Assembly: GCF_037975245.1 (NCBI RefSeq)
Contig: NC_092562.1
Coordinates: 3,107,001 to 3,171,000 of the forward strand
DNA length: 64,000 bases
Direction: 5' to 3'
Origin: Apostichopus japonicus
Taxonomy: Eukaryota; Echinodermata; Holothuroidea; Aspidochirotida; Stichopodidae
Each line of letters opens with the position of its first letter. The stretch's first letter is position 1. This document shows, piece after piece, positions 49,076-61,800 of the stretch. The notes beneath the pieces were generated by a model. It saw only the letters and a list, made by a program, of their open reading frames with translations, ran no database searches and had not been told where the DNA came from. The position numbers were made by a program, and so were the translations under genes.

Positions 49076-52000
49076 TATATTTGGCATCGGCCTGTCAACC
49101 AACAAGACATTTCGGGGCAACCTGCTGTACAGTGAAGTGCATCAGTTGAGCCACAACTGTAACTAAGGAATCACAGCTAATGAAAAATACAGATATAAAG
49201 AGGACATCCGAAACATTTGAAGGCTGCCACTGAAACTGTTGGTTCTTCCACGTTTTCATTAAAAAAAAAGTCTTGATTAAGTACCTTACAACTTTTTCCT
49301 GCTTACTTTATACGACAAGTGCTGCAAGTTTTCTTTTCAAAAATCTATTGTATTTCATTACGAAAGTTAGTTGGTATAATGTTTTTGAAATAGTGGTTTC
49401 GATGATAATCGTAACCTTTGCATTCATGATGGCGTATGTGTGTATGTATGTTTGTTGCCATAGCTATCAATTCAAGGACTTGTGTTCTGATTCATTCTGA
49501 GGACATTTGGTGTGTTACCGTCAGTTTGAGGATACTCAAATGGTAAAATTGGGGAATGGGTCCAAAGTGACCTCATAATGCTCCTGTAGCAGTATCGGGG
49601 ATGTCTTCAAATTGTCACCATCAGACACAAATTTGGTAGAAAACCCTGTTACGAAGAGCGCCCTCCTACGTCCTCGAATTGACGTCCTCAATTTGTTTAT
49701 GTCGTCAATGTGTGCATCCTTCAATTGTCACTTCATGAAATTGTGAATGCGTTGTCTCTGAAATTGGCTGTTGTATTCATCCTTAGTAATATTATCAAAG
49801 GAGAAGTACTTTCAAACTAGTAGCCGACATGTATTTTTAAATTTCATATGCATCTTTATAGGATTTTCAAGAACAAATGCACTGAGTACTTCTTTTGTAT
49901 TTTCTGTAGTGTTAAAAAGTGACTGCTAACTGAATAAAAAAATTGAAAACCAGTTACCATATTTTAATCCCTACGACGATAATAGTTTGTATTCCGGAAT
50001 AATATTTAGTGTGAGTTTTCTCATAGACTCTAACATTGCTTCACGAACTAACAGATGTCGTTATCATTGTCTTTCGTCGAGTCTTCACGAAATGGCCTTT
50101 TGTTTTGAATGCTGCAGTATTTATGTCATTGGTTTCTGTTTGAGACGACACAAGAACTTCCTTTCGTCGTAATGATTTGTGAAATATGAGTGAATATTAT
50201 TCGATTGTTTGTGATAATTAGTCACTGTGGGACATATCATTTTTATATTTTTGCAATGCAGTACTAGCTGCAGATAAGTACTAGACAATAACGTAGGGTA
50301 GTATTATTAATTAACATTCAATAACTGGAACTTTCCTACTTTTTACCTTTCGTCCCAGTTAAAATCATATGCGCCATTGGATTAGCTGGAGGGCTGCTTG
50401 AATCTTAAAACTGGGTAGTCCTGCTGGCCAGTTGCCGAAAAATGTAAAATATCGATTTTCTTCAACTTTCTACAATTTTTATAGCTGACGTCCATATAGA
50501 GACCATCAAAAGGACTAGCTATATTTATATTTCCACGAGCTTTGACGAATTATTAAGCCATATCTTCAGATCGAGATAGAATTATTGTAGTTGTATGGTT
50601 GAAATGATCTACATATAGTATGTGCGTGTGATGAGGGGAGAGGTAAACTTACAAATGGGACGCACACATGATTTAGCAGGCATAGTAATCTGATATTTCT
50701 CTAAACCATGAGAATCCCCATATAAGACCTTATAACTATGAAGCAATTTCCACTATAGCTTTGTGACCATTTCTGAGTCTCGAGACCTCATACTCAGTAA
50801 AATGACCATGGCTGGTGTAATAGAAAGTGCGAAATGGGAAACCCATGCCTGCATGAAAAGAATATGGCACGTATTAAGTAGGACTAAAGTTATAAAACTG
50901 TCATAAAAATGTACTGAAAAGTGTTATAAAAATAAACTCCTTATTAGGAGAAACTGATCAGTACAATAATCCAAGTACCAGTACAAAAACCAAACAGGGA
51001 ATTGTTTCAAACCATAGTATTAAGACAACTCACATGGTGAAGTGTGACAACTCACAACAATACGGATCCACAATACCCATGGCAGGATTGATGAATCGCG
51101 CTTTTCATACCTGAATTTTACAACATACTTTCTCAGATTAAATTAATGTGATAGAGAATTGAGGGTTGGGGTAATGTATAGAGAAAATTTCGATTTGCTT
51201 TAGGGGGCCTTTTGCCGACAGGACTGTATTTATAGTGGAGGGGGCAGCCGAAATGGGCCAGCTACGTCCCGCCAATATGTATATAAAAATACTTGCCACT
51301 GTATCAACACGATGTAGAAAGAGATATGTATACTATTGTACTTGATATAATTGCGAGAGTTATGCCAAGATGTGGTAAAGCAGCAAAATCTTGTAACAAA
51401 AATTTTCGTATCTTTATTATGAAAGCAGACAGGTATAATTTTTTATTCTTGTGAACTCAAGTACCTGCGAAAAATGGCTAATCATGAAGGATGCTTTCAA
51501 ACTTTGAAAAGATAGATGGGGGAGGGAGATATTTGTTTTTACCCCACAAAATTATCCGCGTTTTGGGCTGGGTAAAAATATAATAATATAATGAAGCTAC
51601 TTCCAAATATTCTCCTACGAATATGACTGGTACAAAAATGTTTCTTTGCAGTTCATTTAGGACCAGTATATTTTTTAATGGCATCTTAGCATCACATAGC
51701 ATATGCCTTAATTAGTGCTCGGCAATGAACTTGTTATCTTTTATATGCAGTATTTAACTGAATATAAAGGGACTATTGTTGAGAGCGGATCATTCGGCTC
51801 GTCGTTTGGTTTCTCGTGCCCAGGTTCTTTCTTTGGTGACTTTTCTTAAAAAGTAGCAACATTTGATTTTTGGAAAATATAAAATAGTAAGAAATCAGAT
51901 TTCAAATGTCATTGTCATCAAGGCCTATTAAATTATGTAACTAGGAAATAATTTGAAGAGCAGTTCAGTCGAATTTAAAGTGTAAGACGCAACATTAATT

Positions 52001-54347
52001 CATTCAATAATTTGTTTTCATTCATTTATTTATTTCCAGTAAGTAGCAATTTATAGTGAATTATTGTTATAGAAAAAAGACCAGTGTATACGTGTATATA
52101 TATATATATTATATATTATATATATAATGAGATCAATGGTAAAGAAAGAAGATCAAACAATAGACATTTACACCCCAAACGTTTTACTAGTATTACAGCT
52201 ACTTAATGACGCCTCGATGTCATCATGGAAGCAAAAGAAAAAGTATTGTCAGCAAAAGTACAAAACTCTGATTGTTTGGATAGAAGAATTCACTTGGGAA
52301 CAATTATAGGCACTACATACATTTAAAACTCTGACTTAATTTCGTTGATGTGAACGAACTGCTTTCTGTTGGACAAATAACCAGCCAATTACAAACAATT
52401 CCCCGTGTTCCACAATGTTCAAGTTTCGTAAGTAATAAACAATAGTCAATTATGATTTATGATCTAGTGACGTAGTGATGTTTTCCAGTAATGCTGGTAA
52501 TGCCATAGATGTAGACTGTCCAAACCAGAAACCAAACTGACTCCCATGACGGAGATAGTTCTGGGCAACAAAATTATCCAGCCTTTTCAAACACTTTTCA
52601 TTTTAAGTATTTTGGATAAATGCAGTACAATGAAACTGGTCAAATATTAGTAAACGAAATGCAGGTATTAATTGTTTACTTTCATGTCGTCTGAAAAAAA
52701 TATATTTAGTACAAATAAAGGTTAAAGGTGGGATAACATAAGGATATAATTTTTTTCACTGAGTGCATGCTCATATCATTACAGTCAAAATTACTCTTGT
52801 CTCTTAAGTTTCTTACAATACCCTGTAGTTCAGCTCAGTGGTAGCTGCTAATTAAAATAGAACTATTATTCTTCTTAGCTAGACACTCATAAACACAGTT
52901 GGTTTGTTATTATATAGTTGCAGCTCAATCATGACCAACCTTGGTGGAAACGTATTAAGACCATCCACGATGTTTTTGTCTTTAACTTCTCTATCATTGT
53001 CGATAAACGTGTCAGGAAAATCACTCTTGATCCTTTTTTTTTATTAATGATACCATTTAGAACTTCCCATGCTTCCCTTATATAACTAAATATTGTAAAG
53101 CTCCGTATAATACTCGATGTAATATAATAAAATAAAACTCGAGATGTTTGATTTGAAGATTTTATCTAAAACAAACGCGATGTGGTATCATATCACATCA
53201 TGAACAATAATGAATCAAGGCTTACATTACAAACCATTTTGTATCCATCTAAACAAGTGTTTTTTGTTACATTTAACTATTCGGTTGACTAAAAACGACT
53301 ACTTCTTCTCTCCCTTTAGTGTAACAATGACTCTTCACCTCTCCGTTCTAATATTTACAAAACATAAGAGATGAAAATGCTTAAGTGCACCTGGTTTCGA
53401 AGTTAACAGTAAAAGAACAAAGTATGTAATTGAACTTAAGAATTGCTTAGAAATGGTCAGAAATTACATATGGCATCCTTCAACAGTTATCAGAGGCACC
53501 CATATGCAAATTATTTACAGGAAACTATGGATTAATTTCCATCGTCACATTTTCAAATCGACAGCATCGTTTTCATGACAGGTAGTTTAATCATATCTAA
53601 GCACTCATACTTACACCAACTGTAGCATACTTAAAATAGTTAAAAATTGTAATATATGGCAAAAACCAGCTTCTTATTTTAAGCATGTTAGATGTATAAA
53701 ACCATGCAAGTTTCACTTTTGATATAATTCTTAAACACATTACAAAGCGTTATCATAGTAAAGATGACGGATGACGGCCGAGGAAAACATACATTTTGAA
53801 GTAAACATTTGAAGAAAACATTTTGAACATACATTTTGAAGTAATTATTAACTTAACCATATTATAGCAATGCTACATGGATATCCAAAAACATTGCCTA
53901 CTTCGGTGCAAACGATTTAACAATTTGTTCTCCCGTGACCTTTACAAGTTCTATAAACATTCGAGATATACACAAGTCATTGAAAATCGGCGTCGATTTT
54001 TAAATCAATCTAACGAATTAAAAGTTTAGAAGAAATAGATTATATGCTTAATATGACAAATATCAAATCGACAGTTTTCTTATCCTGAAATTTCTCTTGT
54101 ATTCAATTACCAAATATCTTTGTTTAATACCCAACTATCGTTACTAACAACAGTTATCTTTGTATAAGGACAAGACTTGAACAAACATTTGCTCCATCCA
54201 GAGTGCTCGATCTGGATGTTGAATAGGAGTTTCCTGCATAAAGTGAAAAAAATTAGGTAAAGAGAGGCACAGTTTCTTAGTTTACATCTATGCATCTGCC
54301 CCTTTTGATGGAGAACGTCATTCATAGTATCAGAACAGACTAACACC
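49076..54347. other. Intergenic stretch, no gene seen
   Basis: No coding region or RNA gene is recognised. There is an ATATAT-rich tract at 52095-52125 and poly-G runs earlier (48890). A CGATGATAATCGTAACCTTT motif at 49399 is shared with 42040. It probably includes the 3' flank of the polyketide synthase on the minus strand. Confidence 0.5.
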
Positions 54348-57300
54348 CTAGTTTAAATTCGATGTCGAACGTGAAATTGTTGGTTTTCCTACAAGGGTAT
54401 TCCTTATAGTGGATGCAATTTTCATGTTACTCTTTTGATTTCTGAGGAGCTTATAATCTGTTTTGATTTGAATTCTCTGAAATGAGTGACTTTCGTGAAT
54501 CTCGCCCCTCCAGTTGTCGACAAGTTTCGGAATTAAGATGGGATCTTTATTTCCATTAAATACTGTCATATCGCAATGTAACGGAGTATTATTCATGCGT
54601 TTGTATGTTCTACATATTTCGGTGCTTGCTTGCACGTTGGAATATGACTTTCTGAATATCTGAACCTGTTTTAGATCTCGGTTGTCCAAGAATCTCAACA
54701 TTTTCTCAATACCTGATTGTTCACTTTTGTCTTCTTTACCCTGCATCATTTCAACTGGGTAGGGCGACGAGGGAGGGTACCATCCAACCACAAACATGTG
54801 ACAAATATGGAATCCATGTTGTGATTGTAATTTTAGCGCAACTTCGAAAGCGAGCAACGCCCCAATCCCACATCCTACAAATGCTACACGATTTTGCTTA
54901 AATTTTGTAAGAAAACAAGAGGACAACTCTTTTACAAGGTACTCGAGATTATGGCTAGGCTGCTCATTCCTTCTCCCTTCCCAGCCTGGTAATTGCGCTA
55001 CTGTCAAACGGACATTTTCTAGTGCAAATATTGCCACCCAATGATCAAACATGGAAGCTCCTTTTCCAGTACAAGGGAAGCAAACGATGTCAGTATTTGC
55101 ATTTTCTAACTGGCTCAGTTCTTGTAGCCACAGTGTACCGGAACTCGTGAATGGGTCTATATTTTCTCTTTGTCTCTCATTTCCTTCAGACCCAGAAGCA
55201 CGGTCACAGACCAGAATTGCCAGATCTGATATTTTGAGAGATTCATTCAATAATTCCACTGCACTAACTGCCACATTATACCTGGACATGATAAGCGCAG
55301 ATAGTTCCCATGACATAGCCGAATCAAGTCCATAGAACCCTAAAAAGGTTTCGCTTGAAATACCCTCTGTGACACCTAGTCGATTTTCCACAAATTGAAC
55401 AAAGAAATCCGTGACCTCACTGGGGATAAGGTTGATATTCTGTGAACTAAGTGCAAGATCTTCTAGCAGTTGCCTAGAAAACACTTTCTTGTATATGGAG
55501 ATGTGATCTTTACCAATGAAATGTGTAAATAACGGATTCGCTCTGACATACAGTTGTTTATCTAAAAACCCTGTAAGTCCAAACATCGCATCTGTCCCAA
55601 GAGACCACGACAGGGACTTACATACTTCAGCAGGATTGACACCATACATACCGCGCGCCTCAAAGAGCTGCACAAAACCTTCTCTAGCGGCAAACCCTAC
55701 ACTAGAGACAGCTCCCGGTGCAATCACCGTCGCTGGTAGCCCTTCTAGCATCCTAGCAAGACAAAGCGAAGTAAGAAAAGCATTTGCACAGCAGTAACCA
55801 CCCTGACCGTCATTTCCCAAGAATTCCACAATAGAAGAAAACACAACGAATTGACTGAGTTTAATATCTAGCTTTTGGGTAATCTGATGAAGTAGCAAAG
55901 CTCCGTATGCCTTTGGCAGTACTACTTTGCACCAATCCTCTCGTCTTGCATTTTGTAGTCGTTGATCTGCAAATAATGCAGCGCAATGAAATATCCCTCG
56001 TAGAGGGTATTTGCTGCGATCTTTAATGTGAGCTAGCATTTGGGTAGTTTGGTTTTCGTCACTAGCATCGCATTTAATAAACTCCAACGTGTACGACGCG
56101 TTCTGTAGTCTCTTTACCTCCTCAGCTATATCACCATCCGGTGATGACCTCCCTGTAAAGTAAACTACCTGTGCCCCTTGATTTGCTAGCCAACGAACAA
56201 TTTCGAAACCAAGCCCTTTTGACCCTCCAACAACAAGGTAGGAGGCAAATGTCTCAGCTTCAAATGCCATCATGGAATCTCCGAACCTGTACGACACGTC
56301 AATGGGTATCGTATGATTTGTGCAAACAACACTCTCGCCACAAAGCTGCACTCCACTTGCATCGTTGATGCTAGCAATTTTTGCAGAAGAAGGGCACATT
56401 AGGTAGGAATCTCCGTTGTCTGGAAAGAACAACTGAAGCAAAGAAGTTATCGATCCGTTTAAAAACAGATGATGGTCGCATGATCGCAATATTTCCAGGT
56501 CTATTGTCTTAACATGAATTTGTTGGTCTAGAATTAAAGGGTGCTTCCAAGTACCACTACAAAATGTAACAAGTGTTCCGAAGAATCGTAGTTTCTCTAA
56601 CAATGGTGTCATTTTCTTATCATCAATCGTTACATTAGGGTGAATGATAAGTGTATCAATTGATGAGGATTTCAATTCGCTTAATACGCCGTCAGTATTA
56701 AAATACCTTTCCTCTTTTCTATCGATGTTCAATACTGATAGTTGTATATTGCATCCTGTAGAGTTTGACAACAGTTCAATCAATTTAACATGCAAAGGAT
56801 CGTTACCAGATGTCAATAGTACGACATGATGATCAGAGTCTTGGAAAGTGTTATTCAATGCTATGTATAACGGTAAGCATGAAGCAATGGTCACTAAAGC
56901 ATCTAGAGGCCTAACCTTTAAAGGCACAGGTACTATATTTGACATGCTTGTTTGAACCACCGACGTGACAATGTGAGATCGGCAAAATCCCACGAATGCA
57001 GGTTTCGTTTCTTCAGTATCGGAAGACGGAAGGACACTTAAAACTTGCCCAGCAAAAAGAAATCCGCTTTTAGACTGGTCAGTATCACCGAGACTTTTGT
57101 AGGGTTGCTGTATGTAAGCCTCAACTACAATTTGCTGCTTGGAGCAAGTGCTGCCAATAACATTGTGGTCGAGGGATTTATTTCTATCCCACGGTCGAAT
57201 GAACCCACCTCTACTCTTTTGTGCAATTTCATCAAGATTAATCATCCAGTCTTGAGACTTCTTTGTAAATACCAGATCAGCCGTCGGTTTTGTGTTTAAG

Positions 57301-58883
57301 CGTAATGCATATAATTCTATGTTTGATTCATTTATGTTATCATTGCGTACTCGCAGTGCCAGGCAATTTTCAGAGAGCAGTGGGTTGTCAAAAAAGTAAC
57401 TAAGACACAATGCACAGTCGACCGGGGAAAGATCATGTGGCAAATCAATGGCAGCAACGAAAATATCCGGGTGCTCATTCATGCAAGTTAAAACAAGTGC
57501 AAGTGCTTTTGACATTAAGGGGTTTATGACCTTGTCGGAGGGACGAGCTAACACAGCCCCTTTAGTAACAATCCAAAAGAATACGTTTTCGGTGCGTTCA
57601 ATGGATTGGATGAGTGTTGACTGAATACATGCAATGGCTTTATTTACTTGAGAGTCAATGAACGTTTCTTTCGTAATGTCATTCAACGAGCTGCATTCAT
57701 CGATCATCTGCATAAAAACCACATGTCTGGCCCTGGCATTAATGTCAGGAGACAGCAAAGTTTCTGCATCTGTAGAAGTGTCACATACATGGATGTCATT
57801 CAAGAGACCATTGTGTGTGTTTTCTAAGAGATTTATCAATTTCTTAGTCACTCCTTTTTTGTCGGGAATAAGGAAATATTCGAGTTTCTCGGGCACTTCG
57901 GATATTTCAAGCAACTTTGACCCTCCTTCATAATCCACTGCCACCCATTCTTTTTCCCAACATATCGAGCCGCCATTTTGTTTGGAGCCAACAACTGCGA
58001 GTATAACCCCATCTAATTCGGCAAATATTTTACCAGATTCGTTATCTGAAATACGTACTTCTTGTGTACCTTTCTCGTTTTTGCGAGCGTGTATAACAAT
58101 ATCTTTTGGTGCTTTGCCTAAAATTCTAAAAGATTTCACTGCCTGTGGAACTTCCACATTACGGCGCGAACCGGTTTTGTCTGTTTTAATCACGGCGAAA
58201 CCAGCAAAAAGCTGAAAGATAGCATCTAATAAAGCTGGATGGAACATGTATAGTTGAGATTCTTTTTCAAGAGCCCTTGGAAGTGATGCAAACACTAAAG
58301 CATCTTCTGTAGTTGTACTATAATGTGCCGATGTAACCGAAGCTAACATATCACCAATCTGAACCCCACCTTCCGCTAGTTTATCGTACAAGGTATCGCA
58401 CGGTATCGAAGTATCGCATCTACTTTGGATTTCATCTAAATCAATATATCTTTCGTTGGAAGATTTACGCATTTCGCTGGACAAATCCAAGTCACATGTT
58501 GCATTCAATGTCCAGGAGTTGTCATTTTTATTTCGCGTTCGTATACAAATTTCAGTTTTGTCTCGTTCATCAAGTTTTATGAGTGAAGTAAATAATACGC
58601 CTTCACTTTTTGGAGAGTAATGAAATTTATGAAACTGAACATTTCGAAGATGTATTTCATCAACAGAATCACTTTCTGAGCTTGCAGCTGCTGCTGCAAT
58701 CATCGTTTCAATGAAAGCAGCTCCTGGTAAAACAACAGCATTTTGGATCTTATGATGATGAAGCCATGGCAGCATCATTCGACTGTAGTTGGATATCCAA
58801 TCTTTGTTTGGATTATTTTCATGTGTGCTTGTGTTTGTCACTAATTGTTCACCAAGAAGTGGGTGAGTGTCCCTGGGATTAAT
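54348..58883 (-). CDS. PKS exon, DH to thioesterase part
   Basis: Residues are numbered from the Met at 58841. The DH has H30 and P39 of the HxxxGxxxxP motif (Gly replaced by Asn) and D206 in HPALLDAIFQ, so its catalytic pair is present. About 293-565 is a structural KR-type subdomain (WIVTKGA). About 570-800 looks like an ER, but the Gly-rich NADPH loop is replaced by LLTSGNDPLH, so it is probably inactive. The KR is intact: GGSKGLG 872-878, S1003, Y1016, N1020. ACP Ser is S1174 in YGLDSAMS. From about 1250 a type II thioesterase-like fold follows (LPGWEGRR), but GHSMG is replaced by GCGIG (1323-1327). Ends at TAA 54348. Confidence 0.9.
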   Translation of the reverse strand: MNPRDTHPLLGEQLVTNTSTHENNPNKDWISNYSRMMLPWLHHHKIQNAVVLPGAAFIETMIAAAAASSESDSVDEIHLRNVQFHKFHYSPKSEGVLFTSLIKLDERDKTEICIRTRNKNDNSWTLNATCDLDLSSEMRKSSNERYIDLDEIQSRCDTSIPCDTLYDKLAEGGVQIGDMLASVTSAHYSTTTEDALVFASLPRALEKESQLYMFHPALLDAIFQLFAGFAVIKTDKTGSRRNVEVPQAVKSFRILGKAPKDIVIHARKNEKGTQEVRISDNESGKIFAELDGVILAVVGSKQNGGSICWEKEWVAVDYEGGSKLLEISEVPEKLEYFLIPDKKGVTKKLINLLENTHNGLLNDIHVCDTSTDAETLLSPDINARARHVVFMQMIDECSSLNDITKETFIDSQVNKAIACIQSTLIQSIERTENVFFWIVTKGAVLARPSDKVINPLMSKALALVLTCMNEHPDIFVAAIDLPHDLSPVDCALCLSYFFDNPLLSENCLALRVRNDNINESNIELYALRLNTKPTADLVFTKKSQDWMINLDEIAQKSRGGFIRPWDRNKSLDHNVIGSTCSKQQIVVEAYIQQPYKSLGDTDQSKSGFLFAGQVLSVLPSSDTEETKPAFVGFCRSHIVTSVVQTSMSNIVPVPLKVRPLDALVTIASCLPLYIALNNTFQDSDHHVVLLTSGNDPLHVKLIELLSNSTGCNIQLSVLNIDRKEERYFNTDGVLSELKSSSIDTLIIHPNVTIDDKKMTPLLEKLRFFGTLVTFCSGTWKHPLILDQQIHVKTIDLEILRSCDHHLFLNGSITSLLQLFFPDNGDSYLMCPSSAKIASINDASGVQLCGESVVCTNHTIPIDVSYRFGDSMMAFEAETFASYLVVGGSKGLGFEIVRWLANQGAQVVYFTGRSSPDGDIAEEVKRLQNASYTLEFIKCDASDENQTTQMLAHIKDRSKYPLRGIFHCAALFADQRLQNARREDWCKVVLPKAYGALLLHQITQKLDIKLSQFVVFSSIVEFLGNDGQGGYCCANAFLTSLCLARMLEGLPATVIAPGAVSSVGFAAREGFVQLFEARGMYGVNPAEVCKSLSWSLGTDAMFGLTGFLDKQLYVRANPLFTHFIGKDHISIYKKVFSRQLLEDLALSSQNINLIPSEVTDFFVQFVENRLGVTEGISSETFLGFYGLDSAMSWELSALIMSRYNVAVSAVELLNESLKISDLAILVCDRASGSEGNERQRENIDPFTSSGTLWLQELSQLENANTDIVCFPCTGKGASMFDHWVAIFALENVRLTVAQLPGWEGRRNEQPSHNLEYLVKELSSCFLTKFKQNRVAFVGCGIGALLAFEVALKLQSQHGFHICHMFVVGWYPPSSPYPVEMMQGKEDKSEQSGIEKMLRFLDNRDLKQVQIFRKSYSNVQASTEICRTYKRMNNTPLHCDMTVFNGNKDPILIPKLVDNWRGEIHESHSFQRIQIKTDYKLLRNQKSNMKIASTIRNTLVGKPTISRSTSNLN

Positions 58884-61800
58884 CTAGGTCTTCCTAGCAG
58901 CGTCAGCAATAGCGTTGTATTGTTTCCGTTGCCATGGATACTTTGGAAGGGTTGCTACACTAAAACGTTCACTGGGAAATATCAAGTTCATTTGTATTGG
59001 AAAGCCTTGTACGTAGAGCTTTGCTACTGACAAATATATATTGATTTGATCTTCAGGCATTTGTGATGTATCGGAAGGCCGTCGAAGAGAATTTATGACT
59101 GAGAACTTGTCATGGTAAGAGACCCCTGACTGCTCAGAGAAGGATACCATCGTGTCTTTAATTGGAGACGCTAACGATGGATGTGGGCCAATTTCAAGAA
59201 AAACATTGTAACCACCTTCAAGCAATTTAACCAGGGAATTCTCAAATGCAACTGTTTGTCGAATGTTGTTCCACCAGTAGGTGCTAGAATTTAAGACTTC
59301 AGCGTTCAAATACTTGCCATTTACTGTTGATATCATCTTGACATGGATCGGTGCCAATTTGGATTTCAGTGGAAATTTAGGACTTCGAAGGAATTTAGTT
59401 CCTTTGAAGAAGTACTGTTTGATCAACTCTTGTTGGAAACTGTGAAATGCATTGTTGACCTTTAACGGTATGCAACGAATTCCCTGATATTTCAGGTCGA
59501 TAATGAGTCTATCAACAGCATTACCCTCACCTGATATAACTGTTTGAGAAAGGCTATTAATGCAAGCAATATCAATCTTTCCTTCGTACTCAGGTTTTGC
59601 TATAGCTTCACTTACATTCTGGACTGGTGAGAGAATCGCTGCCATTTTCCCCTTTCCTGTCGTCTCTTGTAAACATTTTCCACGAACATAGATAAGCCTT
59701 ACAGCATCTGATAGAGATAAGTAACCTGCTACATAAGCAGCCGCAACTTCACCTACGCTATGTCCTATCACGACGTCAGGGTGAATGCCTAAATGGCGGT
59801 ACACTGCAGCTAAAGCAATCTGTATTGCGCAAATAGCTGGTTGGGCTATATCTGAGGAGGTTAAGAAGACAAAAAAGGGATTGTAGCAATCGTTATTAAA
59901 GTCACATGTGCATTCAGTGTGCATGGAAGTTTATACACCATAGTAACTCAAAGACTTAATACATTCGTGTTGGAAACTAGACTATACCGTTGAATGTTTA
60001 GTTGTAGATACATAGACAGAACGCCAGTAAAAGAATGTAAGGCCGAATGTAGGCCTAACTAAAAACCAAAACTTTGGATTCAAGTCTGTTCCTAGCATTA
60101 AACCATTGTTTCATGGCTTCATTTAGATCAATATTTATTGCAGGAATAAGTTTCCTCAGCTTACCATGTGTCCTCCCTAGCAACACCCCCTCAACTACCT
60201 CGTTTTCTACTCGTATTTGTCTGTGTTTACGTTGGTTGCAAACTTTATTGATAATCTATTGATACTATGGGGTGTATTCTGACAGCCCAGTGGAACTTCC
60301 CCTGTACATGGGCATCGATTGGCTTCTCAAAGTTGGGGAGGGTATTGATACCATGTTTAATTTTTAGTATTAAACTCTTTTTTCTTTCGTTTTCACTTTG
60401 ACTTTGTTTTGCAAATTTGACAATACAAAATACATCTCAAAATGCGATTATATTTTATGCACCAAAATTTTCATGATATTTTTTTCTCCAAATTTCGACA
60501 TTTTGTTCCAAACGTTCCAGTTGCCTTTTAAAATTCCAATTATTTAAAGCACACTTTTGACTATATGCTGGAAGTATTACTGTTTGCACTTAAAGTTCGA
60601 ATGATTCATTGACATTTGGAACTTTTAAATCAACATTTCTACTTTTTTATCTCAAAATTTATACTTTTTATCTCAAATTTAATATCGACTTCATCTTACC
60701 TTAGGTGTTTTCAATAAGTTTCTACACTTTATTTACATTTATAGATGTTTTATCTCGTATTTTCTTAAAAATCCCCCCAAAAAAGGGGAATTTTTGTATG
60801 CTGATTACTTTACTTTAATTTGACGGATTATGAGGTATTTGGAACGGGCAAATGGTCATTGATTGCCTGACTCTCTGTGGTGTGAATAAAACATTTAAGC
60901 TACTAAAAGAGAGGAGAAAGTTCCTCGATGATCCACCGTTAACGGCTCACAACTAAAAAATTGGAAATCAGTGTGATAAAGTGGATCGAGGTCCCGTTAC
61001 TGATTTGCCCGATAACAGTCGGCATTTTTATTCAAAGTAAAATGTGAAAAATATTGTAGACATAATTTATATGAATAAAAGTACTTTTCAAACCTCTTTT
61101 GACCTTTGACCTCTACCAATTTCAATCATCGGGCATATATCTACCAAGTGTGACCTTGATTCATTTTGTGGTTGATGAAATGTTGTGTTTACAAGCTGTT
61201 TTTAACAATTTCCCATAAAGCCCAACCAGACCATCAATATCAATGAAGTCAAAGTTGTGGTTGCAAAGAGCTTATCATTTGAAAATGCGCCCTTTAATAC
61301 CATTGTCATAATAGTATATCCGCCTGGGCAAGCTGTGCAAGTGACTTTTCCACGCTCTTTTCCTTTTGCTAGGCTTAGCGACTTGATTACGTAACACACA
61401 GGGCTAACGTTCTAGGCCTTGAAAGATGAATAAGTGGGCAGTGGCGAAAAATTATGGGTTATTGAAATTTTAAGAATTTTATGTTAAGCTCTGCCCACTC
61501 ATAAATATTTATGAGATGGGACCACAAACAATAGTGAACATCTACAGATCATGAGGCATAAACCTACTCAGTATGACATCAATTCAACTTGTTGGTCTTG
61601 AGATATCGTGTTTACAAGCTTTTTCAGTGAAAACACTCTAGCTACGCCCCTTCTCATGAATAATAATGGGAATGAAATTATTGAGCACATATACCTATCA
61701 TCACTTGACATCACCATACCAAGTATGAAACCAATCGGAAATAAGTTTGAAGAGATATTTTAATAATTGTATGTTAAGCCCTACCCACACATTAATATAT

